7,631 nucleotides of DNA from SAR116 cluster bacterium (GCA_002683535.1 NYTO01000030.1:7169-14799), one strand, 5' to 3'; positions 1 through 6,978 are shown, counted from the stretch's first letter. Translations and numbers: made by a program. Notes: generated from the sequence alone by a model not told the origin.

Positions 1-2
1 CG

Positions 3-257
3 GCTGCCAGCGGTCCGGCGGCGTTGCTGCTGCCGCTGGGTGGGTGCGGGGAATGGGACCGGCCAGGAGCAGATCTGCACAATCCGAAAGGATTGCAGGC
101 CTTTATGGGGCGTCTGCTGGACGGGTGTCCGGATCATGTGGAACTGCACCGCCTCGATGCGCATATCAATGATGCGCCCTTTTACGAGGCGGCGCTGTCT
201 GTGCTGGACAGATGGCTGGATGCCGGTGTCATACCGCGACCCGCCGCAGGGGCGTGA
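3..257 (+). CDS. UPF0261 / Tm-1-like ATP-binding protein, C-terminal fragment (5' end outside window)
   Basis: This is the last 84 codons of a gene that enters from the left edge, open from base 3 to a TGA at 255-257. The peptide has the C-terminal hallmarks I associate with the UPF0261 family: a hydrophobic strand leading into a PLGGCGEWDRPG segment, an LHNPKGLQAF segment, and near the end LDAHINDAPF followed by an amphipathic helix. The family (related to the plant Tm-1 virus-resistance protein) has an N-terminal ATP-binding Tm-1-like domain. Its bacterial role is not established, and only the C-terminal part is visible here. The gene converges on the small gene at 272-508, with 14 bases between the two stops and no recognisable terminator. 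Family assignment is from remembered motifs; the true start cannot be seen. Confidence 0.8.
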   Translation, partial: AASGPAALLLPLGGCGEWDRPGADLHNPKGLQAFMGRLLDGCPDHVELHRLDAHINDAPFYEAALSVLDRWLDAGVIPRPAAGA

Positions 258-271
258 CGCGGCTTTCAGGA

Positions 272-508
272 TCAGGTTTCGCGCTTGATGAAGGTGGCCG
301 AATACATGGCCTTGCCGTCAAACATGCTGTCGATATGACGACCGTCACCGGCAAAGAATGTCTGGCATTCGATCTTTGATTCAAGCTGGTAGCCCTTGCT
401 CCACATCTGTTGGCGATGCAGCTGAACGGCGGCATCTGTCAATGAGGGGATGATCAGGGTGATGCGATCGCCTACCTGATCGTCATTATGCGCTATTGAC
501 TGTTTCAT
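272..508 (-). CDS. small conserved-looking protein of unknown function downstream of aceA (78 aa)
   Basis: I do not recognise this gene. The 78-residue product has no signal peptide or membrane segment. It reads as strand-helix-strand-strand: ITLIIPSL, then a helix around AAVQLHRQQMWSKGY, then ESKIECQTFF and AMYSATFIKR. This is the look of a small alpha/beta domain, superficially like the 'GW/GY' pattern of DUF4177-type proteins; that comparison is a guess. The ATG at 508 is chosen because GGTGGAG lies 6 bases upstream of it. A GTG four codons earlier (520) would sit inside that ribosome-binding site. It starts 59 bases after the aceA stop on the same strand with no terminator between, so it is probably co-transcribed with aceA. 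The context suggests a link to the glyoxylate shunt, but no function can be read from the sequence. Confidence 0.75.
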   Translation of the reverse strand: MKQSIAHNDDQVGDRITLIIPSLTDAAVQLHRQQMWSKGYQLESKIECQTFFAGDGRHIDSMFDGKAMYSATFIKRET

Positions 509-567
509 TTTTGTCTCCACCGACTGGTTTGATTTCTGTTGCTGTGCAAATAGGGGAACGTTGCGGT

Positions 568-1902
<1,335 letters not shown>

Positions 1903-1922
1903 GTTGTCCCTCCGACAAAGCA

Positions 1923-1956
1923 CTCTTCGGCATTACGGTGATCAGATACCGAAGAG
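1923..1956 (-). promoter_or_regulatory. inverted repeat (stem-loop) in the aceA 5' leader
   Basis: CTCTTCGG at 1923-1930 and CCGAAGAG at 1949-1956 form a perfect 8-bp inverted repeat with an 18-base loop. It lies downstream of the likely aceA promoter and about 10 bases upstream of the aceA ribosome-binding site (near 1908-1913), so it would form in the mRNA leader. It has no U-run, so it is not a classical terminator. Possible roles are transcript protection, translation control or a protein-binding site in DNA. The repeat is seen directly; the role is inference. Confidence 0.45.
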
Positions 1957-1974
1957 GTACCGCTGGCGGACGGG

Positions 1975-2003
1975 TTATAAAAGGAAAAAAATGAAAATTT
2001 GAA
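1975..2003 (-). promoter_or_regulatory. candidate sigma70-type promoter of aceA
   Basis: Reading the minus strand, a TTATAA box (1975-1980) is preceded by a 17-base spacer and TTCAAA (1998-2003, 4 of 6 matches to TTGACA). Transcription would start near 1968, giving a leader of about 66 bases that contains the stem-loop at 1923-1956. The weak -35 box fits a promoter needing an activator, which agrees with the palindrome lying directly upstream. The assignment is by pattern only. Confidence 0.45.
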
Positions 2004-2024
2004 AATTGTAAAAAATTTACAATT
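2004..2024. promoter_or_regulatory. perfect AT-rich palindrome, candidate operator of the RamB/ScfR-type regulator
   Basis: AATTGTAAA (2004-2012), a 3-base AAA spacer, and TTTACAATT (2016-2024) form a perfect inverted repeat with 9-bp arms. It abuts the upstream side of the putative aceA -35 box, the usual place for an activator. It lies about 70 bases past the end of the adjacent regulator gene. RamB and PrpR sites in actinobacteria are AT-rich and centred on TTTGCAAA-like words; this one is similar in style but not identical. Assignment to the neighbouring regulator is inference. Confidence 0.5.
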
Positions 2025-2090
2025 ACAGCCCTTGTCCTTGTCATGGTGTGGATTCAGGACGCGGCGTCAGTATGCGGTGGAGAGCGGCTG

Positions 2091-2459
2091 TCAGCTTTCG
2101 TAGCGTGTTTCGCCCCGCCGCTTAGTGTCGGTTGTCAGTTCCGTGACAATCGGGTCATAGGCGCGCTGGCCACAATTGTGACGCGGGCAAAGATGGCAGT
2201 TGATGCCGATCTTGCTGGCCGTGCCGCTGGGCGACAGGTCCAGGCCGCCGGCATAGATGACACGGTGGGCATGCTGCAATTCGCAACCCAGCGCAATTGC
2301 CAGCCGGCGGTCCTGTGTTTCCATGGAATAGACTGGTCGTTCGGTCGTGCGGCTGATGGTGAAAAAACGTTGCCCGTCTGGCAGCTCGACCAGTTGCGGC
2401 AGCAATACGCCGGGCGTGCGAAAGGCAACATGGACGTTCCAGACCGGGCAGGCGCCACC
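2091..2459 (-). pseudogene. C-terminal sensor domain of the RamB/ScfR-type regulator, cut off by an in-frame TAG
   Basis: This stretch continues the frame of the regulator at 2460-3497 after a single TAG (2460-2462) with no frameshift, and runs 122 codons to a TGA at 2091-2093. It encodes the typical ScfR/RamB C-terminal domain: GGACPVWNVHVAFRTPG right after the stop, LPQLVELPDGQRFFTISRT, AIALGCEL, and a CHLCPRHNC cluster (C-x2-C-x4-C) with IGINC before it. Counting from the regulator start, the cysteines are at 350, 405, 434, 437 and 442. In mycobacterial PrpR this region binds short-chain acyl-CoA and, as I recall, an Fe-S cluster. The domain looks otherwise undamaged, which points to a recent mutation, a sequencing or assembly error, or readthrough. 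No convincing ribosome-binding site allows separate translation. Confidence 0.8.
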
Positions 2460-3497
2460 CTATTCGGCACTCGAGAAAGACGTAGCGTTGAACCGCTTGG
2501 TCACGTTGCCCGCCTTGTCGATGCGCAGAAAGAAGAACGGTACGCCGCGCCGTCCGTCACGCTGCAGGGTTGTCAGGCGCTGGGCTGCCTGTTCGATGGA
2601 TACAGCAAAGGCAGCAGCCAGCCGGTCGAGGTCGTAGCGGGTCTCCTCTGCCTTGTCGAGAAAGGCATCATAGGGCATCAGGAAGGCGGCTGCAAAATAG
2701 TTGGCAAGCTCTACATGACACCGCGTGGCATGGGAGTCGCTGGCAAAACTGGTGGAATCGGTGATGGTGGCAAGCACGTCAGAGAATTCAATGAAACAGA
2801 GCGCATGGGCCAGCTGAAAGGTGCGGTTCTGATGATCGAGCGCCTCTGACAAATAGATGGTGCGTTCAGATTCGTCCCAGACCCGCAGGGTGTCGGGCAG
2901 ACTGTCGCTGGGGCTGGTAACAACACGATAGCCATGATGCGCCAGAAGGCGGGTCTGCAGGATCTGCTGGACGGTGTAGGGATCGTGTGGCTCTTCGGCT
3001 GACAGCGCCTCGGCTGCGTGCTCCAGCGCCTCAAAATGATTGCCGTTTTCACGGAAAAAATCATGAATGGCGGCACCGGGAGACGCGCGCACCAATGATT
3101 CCGGCATGAGCTCGCTGCCAAGATGCATCATTTTTTCCAGCGTAGAGTGATGGCTTCGGTACAGCGCGAGGAAGCTGTCGACGAAGGCCGGTGCATGGCT
3201 GATAGCCGAGCGCAATTCATCCAGGTCAGGGCGTGCATTCACAAAAAACGGGTCCTGGATCGCCGTGCGCACTTCAGACAGCACTGCCTGACTGTTGTCG
3301 GCAACAAGGTCACGCCAGTCCACGCCGTAATGATCAGACAGCGCCATCAAGACAGTAACAGACAGGCTGCGCTGGTTCTTTTCCAGCATGTTTACATAGG
3401 CCGCACTGATGCCGAGGGTGGCGGCCATATCTGCCTGTGTCTGGTTTTTGCTGCGCCGCAACTGGCGCAGTTTGCTGCCGACAAATGCCTTTTCCAT
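2460..3497 (-). CDS. XRE-family short-chain fatty acid regulator (RamB/ScfR/PrpR-like), truncated at codon 346
   Basis: This is a cytoplasmic DNA-binding regulator. Residues about 6-60 form a helix-turn-helix of XRE type (RQLRRSKNQTQADMAATLGISAAYVNMLEKNQRSL). The middle, roughly 150-310, is the IrrE-like (DUF955) region, with TRLLAHHGY, TIYLSEAL, FQLAHAL and the CHVELANYFAAAFLMP segment. The metallopeptidase HExxH is not present (LAHAL stands there), as I would expect of this regulator class. The protein stops at residue 345, just before the conserved GGACP motif. Family members are about 460-480 residues, and adding the downstream in-frame 122 codons gives 468. The ATG at 3497 has GAGG about 5 bases upstream. 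It lies between aceA and the aminotransferase, and relatives (RamB, PrpR) regulate aceA/icl and propionate genes. As read, it would bind DNA but lack its effector domain; it may also be a sequencing artefact. Confidence 0.88.
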   Translation of the reverse strand: MEKAFVGSKLRQLRRSKNQTQADMAATLGISAAYVNMLEKNQRSLSVTVLMALSDHYGVDWRDLVADNSQAVLSEVRTAIQDPFFVNARPDLDELRSAISHAPAFVDSFLALYRSHHSTLEKMMHLGSELMPESLVRASPGAAIHDFFRENGNHFEALEHAAEALSAEEPHDPYTVQQILQTRLLAHHGYRVVTSPSDSLPDTLRVWDESERTIYLSEALDHQNRTFQLAHALCFIEFSDVLATITDSTSFASDSHATRCHVELANYFAAAFLMPYDAFLDKAEETRYDLDRLAAAFAVSIEQAAQRLTTLQRDGRRGVPFFFLRIDKAGNVTKRFNATSFSSAE

Positions 3498-3593
3498 ATT
3501 TGCCTCGCTATCTGCCTGTCAGGGCCCCGCAATGAGCATTTGCGGGTGCCGGAGGGTGCGATATTTCACAACAAAATTAACAACATCACAGTT

Positions 3594-3616
3594 TTTGCAG
3601 ATGTAAATCATACAAT
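3594..3616 (+). promoter_or_regulatory. candidate operator and -10 box upstream of the aminotransferase gene
   Basis: The divergent region 3498-3713 is markedly AT-rich. Within it TTTGCA-GA-TGTAAA (3594-3607) is a near-palindrome (5 of 6 pairs), and it is followed by TACAAT (3611-3616), a 5-of-6 match to a -10 box. No good -35 lies 17 bases upstream of TACAAT. The string TGTAAA...TACAAT also occurs in the aceA palindrome (2007-2023), there with two more bases between the halves. This hints at a shared regulator, probably the divergently transcribed RamB/ScfR-type protein. Pattern-based and uncertain. Confidence 0.3.
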
Positions 3617-3683
3617 CAACACAAAAACACGAAATTTGGTGGCAAGCAAAGTGCTTAAGACAACTATCCTGCTGATAAAACAC

Positions 3684-3703
3684 GAGGAGCAATCGAAAGA
3701 TTG
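3684..3703 (+). promoter_or_regulatory. distant Shine-Dalgarno followed by a GNRA-tetraloop hairpin, ahead of the aminotransferase start
   Basis: GAGGAG at 3684-3689 is the only strong ribosome-binding sequence ahead of the ATG at 3714, but it is 24 bases away. Immediately after it, CAATC-GAAA-GATTG (3690-3703) forms a 5-bp stem closed by a GNRA tetraloop. If the hairpin forms, the distance from the Shine-Dalgarno to ATG shrinks to 10 unpaired bases, a workable spacing. The in-frame TAG at 3708-3710 excludes any start upstream of 3711. The sequence elements are seen; their use in translation is inference. Confidence 0.45.
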
Positions 3704-3713
3704 GCAATAGACC

Positions 3714-4925
3714 ATGATTGGAAACAAGACACTGGCCGTTCCTGGCCCCACCAACCTGCCGCCCCGCGTCGCGCGTGCCATGGCGGTGCCGCTGGAGGAT
3801 CATCGCGCCCCCGATATGGGCGAATTCATTGTGCCATTGCTGCAGGATCTGAAGAAGATTTTCCGCACTGAAACCGGGCATGTGCTGGTGTTCCCGGGAT
3901 CGGGGTCTGGCGGATGGGAGGCGGCACTGCGCAACACGCTGCGCGAAGGCGACCGCGTCCTTGGCGCGTCATTTGGACAGTTTTCGATGTTGTGGGTGGA
4001 AATGTGCTGCCAGCTGCGCCTGAATGTGACCAACATCGACTGTCGCTGGGGCGAGGCAACACCCGTTGATGCCTATCGCCGCGCGCTGGAAGATGACAAG
4101 AGCCACGCAATCAAGGCGGTCCTTGTATGCCAAAACGAGACCGCAACCGGTGTCACCAGCGATGTGGCAGCCATTCGCGCCATTCTGGACGATCTGGGTC
4201 ATCCGGCATTGCTGTTTGTCGATGGTGTGAGTTCCATCGCCTCAATCGAATTCGACATGGATGGCTGGGGCGTTGACGTGGCTGTGGCCGGATCGCAGAA
4301 GGGTTTCATGATGCCGACAGGCCTTGCCATTGTCGGCGTATCGGCAAAGTGCATGCAGCTGATTGCCGCCAGATCATTGCGCCGCGGCGATACCGATATC
4401 GGGTATGGCTACTGGGACTTTGCGGCGATGTTGAACGCCAACAAGAGCGGCTATTTTCCCTACACGCCTGCAATGACATTGATGCGGGGACTGCGTGAGT
4501 CGACCGACATGCTGCTGGAGGAAGGTCTGAACAATGTGTTCGACCGTCATTTCCGGCTGGCGGAAGGAGTGCGCCGTGCTGTAGCGGCCTGGGGACTTCG
4601 TCCCTGTGCAATTGATCCGGCAACAGTATCAGATACGGTGACGGCCATTCTGGTGCCCGAAGGCAGTGATGCGAATGACGTGATCAAGGCGGCCTATCGC
4701 CGGTACGGCGTATCACTTGGCGGTGGATTGGGTGCGGTTGCGGGCAAGGCGTTCCGCATCGGGCATCTGGGCTGGCTGAATGAAACCATGGTGTTGCAGG
4801 CGCTGGGTGGGGCTGAACTTGCCATGTGTGATGCCGGCCTTGCGTTTGCGCCGGGCAGCGGGGTCGGTGCGGCAATCAGCTATTTCAACGCCCAGAAGCC
4901 TGCCAATTTGCTGGCTGCTGAATAG
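3714..4925 (+). CDS. class V aminotransferase of the serine/aspartate-glyoxylate (SgaA/BhcA) family, 403 aa
   Basis: This PLP enzyme (fold type I) moves an amino group from L-serine or L-aspartate to glyoxylate, giving glycine plus hydroxypyruvate or oxaloacetate. The whole family layout is visible: VPGPTNLP at 9-16, DHRAPD at 29-34, FPGSGSGGWEAAL at 60-72 (cofactor phosphate region), NETATGV at 141-147, FVDGVSS at 168-174 with Asp170 for the pyridine nitrogen, GSQKGF at 193-198 with Schiff-base Lys196, GYFPYTP at 246-252, and FRIGHLG at 347-353 with a carboxylate-binding Arg348. Length is normal. About residues 224-231 (GDTDIGYG) look like an insertion where relatives have a short LPR-x-FFD segment. 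Serine and aspartate specificity cannot be told apart by eye. The start is fixed by the upstream TAG at 3708 and family N-terminal alignment; its ribosome-binding site is unusual (3684-3703). It is divergent from the regulator and upstream of the dehydratase gene. Confidence 0.9.
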   Translation: MIGNKTLAVPGPTNLPPRVARAMAVPLEDHRAPDMGEFIVPLLQDLKKIFRTETGHVLVFPGSGSGGWEAALRNTLREGDRVLGASFGQFSMLWVEMCCQLRLNVTNIDCRWGEATPVDAYRRALEDDKSHAIKAVLVCQNETATGVTSDVAAIRAILDDLGHPALLFVDGVSSIASIEFDMDGWGVDVAVAGSQKGFMMPTGLAIVGVSAKCMQLIAARSLRRGDTDIGYGYWDFAAMLNANKSGYFPYTPAMTLMRGLRESTDMLLEEGLNNVFDRHFRLAEGVRRAVAAWGLRPCAIDPATVSDTVTAILVPEGSDANDVIKAAYRRYGVSLGGGLGAVAGKAFRIGHLGWLNETMVLQALGGAELAMCDAGLAFAPGSGVGAAISYFNAQKPANLLAAE

Positions 4926-4966
4926 GACAGCTGGCAAGCACAGTCATGTCTGCAGAAACCCTGCGT

Positions 4967-5009
4967 ATGATGGCCCTGCCTGCCTTGCAAAGGCGGGTGG
5001 GGCTGTCAT
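4967..5009 (+). other. 20-bp RNA hairpin with five G-U pairs between aminotransferase and dehydratase genes
   Basis: Bases 4967-4986 pair with 4990-5009 without mismatch or bulge (paired positions sum to 9976), leaving a 3-base GCA loop. Fifteen pairs are Watson-Crick and five are G-U (4971, 4972, 4977, 4978 and 4981 with their partners). On the opposite strand those five become A-C mismatches, so the structure is favoured only in the plus-strand transcript, the direction of the flanking genes. No T-run follows (CAAAACTGCC), so it is not a canonical rho-independent terminator. It may be a processing or stability element that sets different levels of the two genes. The stem is seen; the role is inference. 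Confidence 0.55.
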
Positions 5010-5023
5010 CAAAACTGCCATCA

Positions 5024-5053
5024 GGCATGCCGGTGAATGATTGGCCGGATGCC
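5024..5053 (+). other. second intergenic stem-loop upstream of the dehydratase gene
   Basis: GGCAT (5024-5028) and CCGG (5030-5033) pair with CCGG (5045-5048) and ATGCC (5049-5053). This makes a 9-bp stem with one bulged G (5029) and an 11-base loop. Only three Ts follow shortly after (5055-5057), too few for a confident terminator. Together with the hairpin at 4967-5009 it makes this 195-base gap unusually structured. A further short palindrome, GATAC-C-GTATC, lies at 5066-5076. Confidence 0.35.
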
Positions 5054-5083
5054 GTTTGAATCGCAGATACCGTATCAGGGTCA

Positions 5084-5111
5084 TTGACGGCGATGAAACG
5101 GCACTGATAGC
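5084..5111 (+). promoter_or_regulatory. weak candidate promoter just before the dehydratase start
   Basis: TTGACG (5084-5089) is a 5-of-6 match to a -35 box. A poor -10, GATAGC (5106-5111), follows after 16 bases. If used, transcription would begin at or within a few bases of the ATG at 5121, making a nearly leaderless message. That would agree with the absence of a clear Shine-Dalgarno there. The -10 match is poor, so this is a weak suggestion. Confidence 0.2.
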
Positions 5112-5120
5112 TTGGCGCCT

Positions 5121-6119
5121 ATGGAAAATTTCAACTTTGAACTTGTCGACAAGGCACGCGAAACCATTGATGGTCGCGTGATTCGTACCCCCGTCCTGCC
5201 GCTGTGCAGCAGCAAGATTGCCCCCTATCTGCCGCCTGATTGTGAAATGTTCATGAAGCTGGAATTGTTCCAGCATACAGGATCGTTCAAGGCGCGCGGT
5301 GCGCTGCTGGGCGTCGACTGGGTGGATGAGGCAAGGCGGGGCCGCGGCGTCGCCGGATTTTCCGGCGGCAACTTCGCGCTGGCACTGGCCTGGGCAGCGC
5401 GCCAAAGCGGCGTTTCAGCAAAAGTGGTGATGTCGAAAGCAGCCGACCCGCTGCGCATCGAGGGCTGCCGCGAGCTGGGTGCCGAGATTGTGCTGGTAGA
5501 CGGTATTGCAGCGGCCTTGCCGGAACTGGAGCGAATCGAGGCGGAGGAAGGGCGACGGATTCTTCATCCCTTCAATGACCTGAACATGGCCTGCGGTGCG
5601 GCGACATGCGGCGCCGAATTTGTTGAGGATGCACCCGATCTTGATGTGGTGATCCTGCCGGTTGGCGGCGGCGGGCTGATTTGTGGGATGGCGGCATCCA
5701 TCAAACGGCATAATCCGGATGTCACCATTATCGGCGTTGAGCCTGTTGGCGCTGACAGTCTTGCACGGTCTTTCAAATCGGGCAAACCGGAGGCGCTGAT
5801 ACAGGTTGATACCCTTGCCGACAGCCTGGGTGCGCCGATGGCGATGGCTGATTCGCTGGCACTGGCCCGCCGTTATGTCGATGAGCTGGTACAGATCGAA
5901 GATGAGGTGATGACAGGCACCATGCTGCTGATGCGCGAAAAGCTGATGCTGCTGGCAGAGCCTGCCTGCGCCGCCTCACTTGGCACCGCGTTGGGCCCCC
6001 TGCACAGCCGCTTGGCTGGAAAAAGGGTAGGTGTGCTGGCGTGTGGATCTAATATCAGCATTGATAGATATAACAAGTATACCAATGGGATAGAGATGCC
6101 GACGGTATCAGCCGCTTAA
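5121..6119 (+). CDS. PLP-dependent threonine/serine dehydratase-like enzyme (fold type II), 332 aa
   Basis: The family removes water and ammonia from beta-hydroxy amino acids: threonine to 2-oxobutyrate, serine to pyruvate, or 3-hydroxyaspartate to iminosuccinate/oxaloacetate. Visible landmarks are FQHTGSFKARGA (50-61) with Schiff-base Lys57, SGGNF at 81-85 binding the cofactor ring, HPFND at 149-153, the VGGGGL phosphate loop at 181-186, VEP at 207-209, Glu280-Pro281, and the C-terminal CGSN at 308-311. There is no C-terminal ACT domain, so it is not the allosteric biosynthetic IlvA type. Common relatives have SSGNH or SAGNH where this protein has SGGNF. The ATG at 5121 is preferred over a TTG at 5112, but neither has a good ribosome-binding site. 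It follows the glyoxylate aminotransferase on the same strand, suggesting a shared amino-acid/glyoxylate pathway; 3-hydroxyaspartate as substrate is possible but unproven. Confidence 0.85.
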   Translation: MENFNFELVDKARETIDGRVIRTPVLPLCSSKIAPYLPPDCEMFMKLELFQHTGSFKARGALLGVDWVDEARRGRGVAGFSGGNFALALAWAARQSGVSAKVVMSKAADPLRIEGCRELGAEIVLVDGIAAALPELERIEAEEGRRILHPFNDLNMACGAATCGAEFVEDAPDLDVVILPVGGGGLICGMAASIKRHNPDVTIIGVEPVGADSLARSFKSGKPEALIQVDTLADSLGAPMAMADSLALARRYVDELVQIEDEVMTGTMLLMREKLMLLAEPACAASLGTALGPLHSRLAGKRVGVLACGSNISIDRYNKYTNGIEMPTVSAA

Positions 6120-6125
6120 GATATT

Positions 6126-6150
6126 TTGTCCAAAATGTTAATTATATTAA
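6126..6150 (+). promoter_or_regulatory. AT-rich promoter-like gap before the exported-protein gene
   Basis: The 40 bases between the dehydratase stop and the next start are strikingly AT-rich. They hold TTGTCC (6126-6131), TATATT (6143-6148) and a small perfect palindrome TTAAT-TAT-ATTAA (6138-6150). The spacing between the two boxes is only 11 bases, so a standard promoter is not shown. The composition still suggests that transcription of the next gene starts here rather than being read only from upstream. Confidence 0.25.
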
Positions 6151-6159
6151 TTTTTGTGC

Positions 6160-6978
6160 ATGTTCAGATTTGCGCGTTACATCTCCCGTAGGGGACAAGA
6201 TATTTGCCGACAGATTGCGGGCCGCCCGTTTGTCGGTGCCAAGGCACCGCGTGCCCCTGCTGCGCGCATTGGCACAAAGCTGGCCGGTGCGATGTTCGCC
6301 GGGATATTGGTGGCCGTGCTTGTCGCGGGCAGCGGTATGGCGCGTGCCGAAAAATCTCCACCACCCCCGCCAAAGATCACTGGCCTTGTCTGTGATGGCA
6401 CATTCCAGTTGATCACTGGCGGTGTTGACAGCAGCGCCGAAGACAAGTTTGCCGGCCCGGTGCATCTGGTGCTGGTTGACCGTGAGGGTGCGTTTGTCGA
6501 GGTGCGCGCGCAGGCCTATGAGCGCGGCGTTCTGGAGCCCGAGCAGGTGTTCACACTTGGCGGCGGGGTACATGTCGGCATGACAGACACAGCAGATGCC
6601 GGGCTGGTCGGACAGGCGGCCGCGCTGGTGTTGAATGATTCCACGGTGACAAGGGCAGCCGCTCTGCCGACGGCCCCTGATGATCTGATGGTCGAGATTA
6701 CTGCCACCGACATGGATGTGATGTTGACACAGAGCCTTGAAAGTGGGCCGGAAATTCGGGCGCGGGTTGATGGCAAACCCCTTGTTTTGACCCGGGAAAA
6801 CATCGCCACCACAGAGTTGTTCCTGAATCGGATCAACGGGGATATTACAATGGTCTGGACCGAGAACAGGGTGCGTGATCACAAGGTGCCGGGCGCGATA
6901 CGCGCCGCAAAGGTGCAGTTGCGCAACGAAAAGACTTTTACTGGTAGCTGCAAGCCGTTGGCCCAACAGGCGTGCTGA
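6160..6978 (+). CDS. putative exported protein of unknown function, 272 aa
   Basis: I do not recognise a family. From the ATG at 6160 there is a long basic N-terminal stretch (SRRGQD at 9-14, then many Arg, Ala and Pro). A hydrophobic helix follows at about residues 41-60 (LAGAMFAGILVAVLVAGSGM), ending in ARA before EKS at 64-66, which looks like a signal peptidase I site. A proline run (PPPPP, 67-71) follows. The rest, about 200 residues, is beta-rich and acidic-to-neutral, with Cys78, a GSCKPL segment near the end and a C-terminal Cys272. These cysteines could form disulphides in the periplasm. The roughly 40-residue region before the hydrophobic helix is unusually long, so the true start may lie later. 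No Shine-Dalgarno is visible at 6160, or at a TTG at 6154. It sits downstream of the dehydratase but has no evident metabolic link to it. Confidence 0.65.
   Translation: MFRFARYISRRGQDICRQIAGRPFVGAKAPRAPAARIGTKLAGAMFAGILVAVLVAGSGMARAEKSPPPPPKITGLVCDGTFQLITGGVDSSAEDKFAGPVHLVLVDREGAFVEVRAQAYERGVLEPEQVFTLGGGVHVGMTDTADAGLVGQAAALVLNDSTVTRAAALPTAPDDLMVEITATDMDVMLTQSLESGPEIRARVDGKPLVLTRENIATTELFLNRINGDITMVWTENRVRDHKVPGAIRAAKVQLRNEKTFTGSCKPLAQQAC

Noticed and set aside
2460..2462. Pyrrolysine or other amber reassignment
   Set aside because: Three neighbouring genes end in genuine TAG at family-typical C termini, and the regulator family has no known need for a special residue there. Kept only as a remote option.
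2043..2849. Long open frame (268 codons, +) opposite the regulator
   Set aside because: It lies antisense to the regulator, whose motifs are real on both sides of the TAG, and has low-complexity codon-shadow composition with no recognisable domain.
3123..3710. Open frame (195 codons, +) ending just before the aminotransferase
   Set aside because: It is mostly the antisense shadow of the regulator N terminus, and its last part crosses the AT-rich intergenic region. Its stop at 3708 only matters for limiting the aminotransferase start.
4967..5009. Rho-independent terminator after the aminotransferase
   Set aside because: The stem is strong, but no T-run follows on the plus strand, so a canonical terminator call is not supported.
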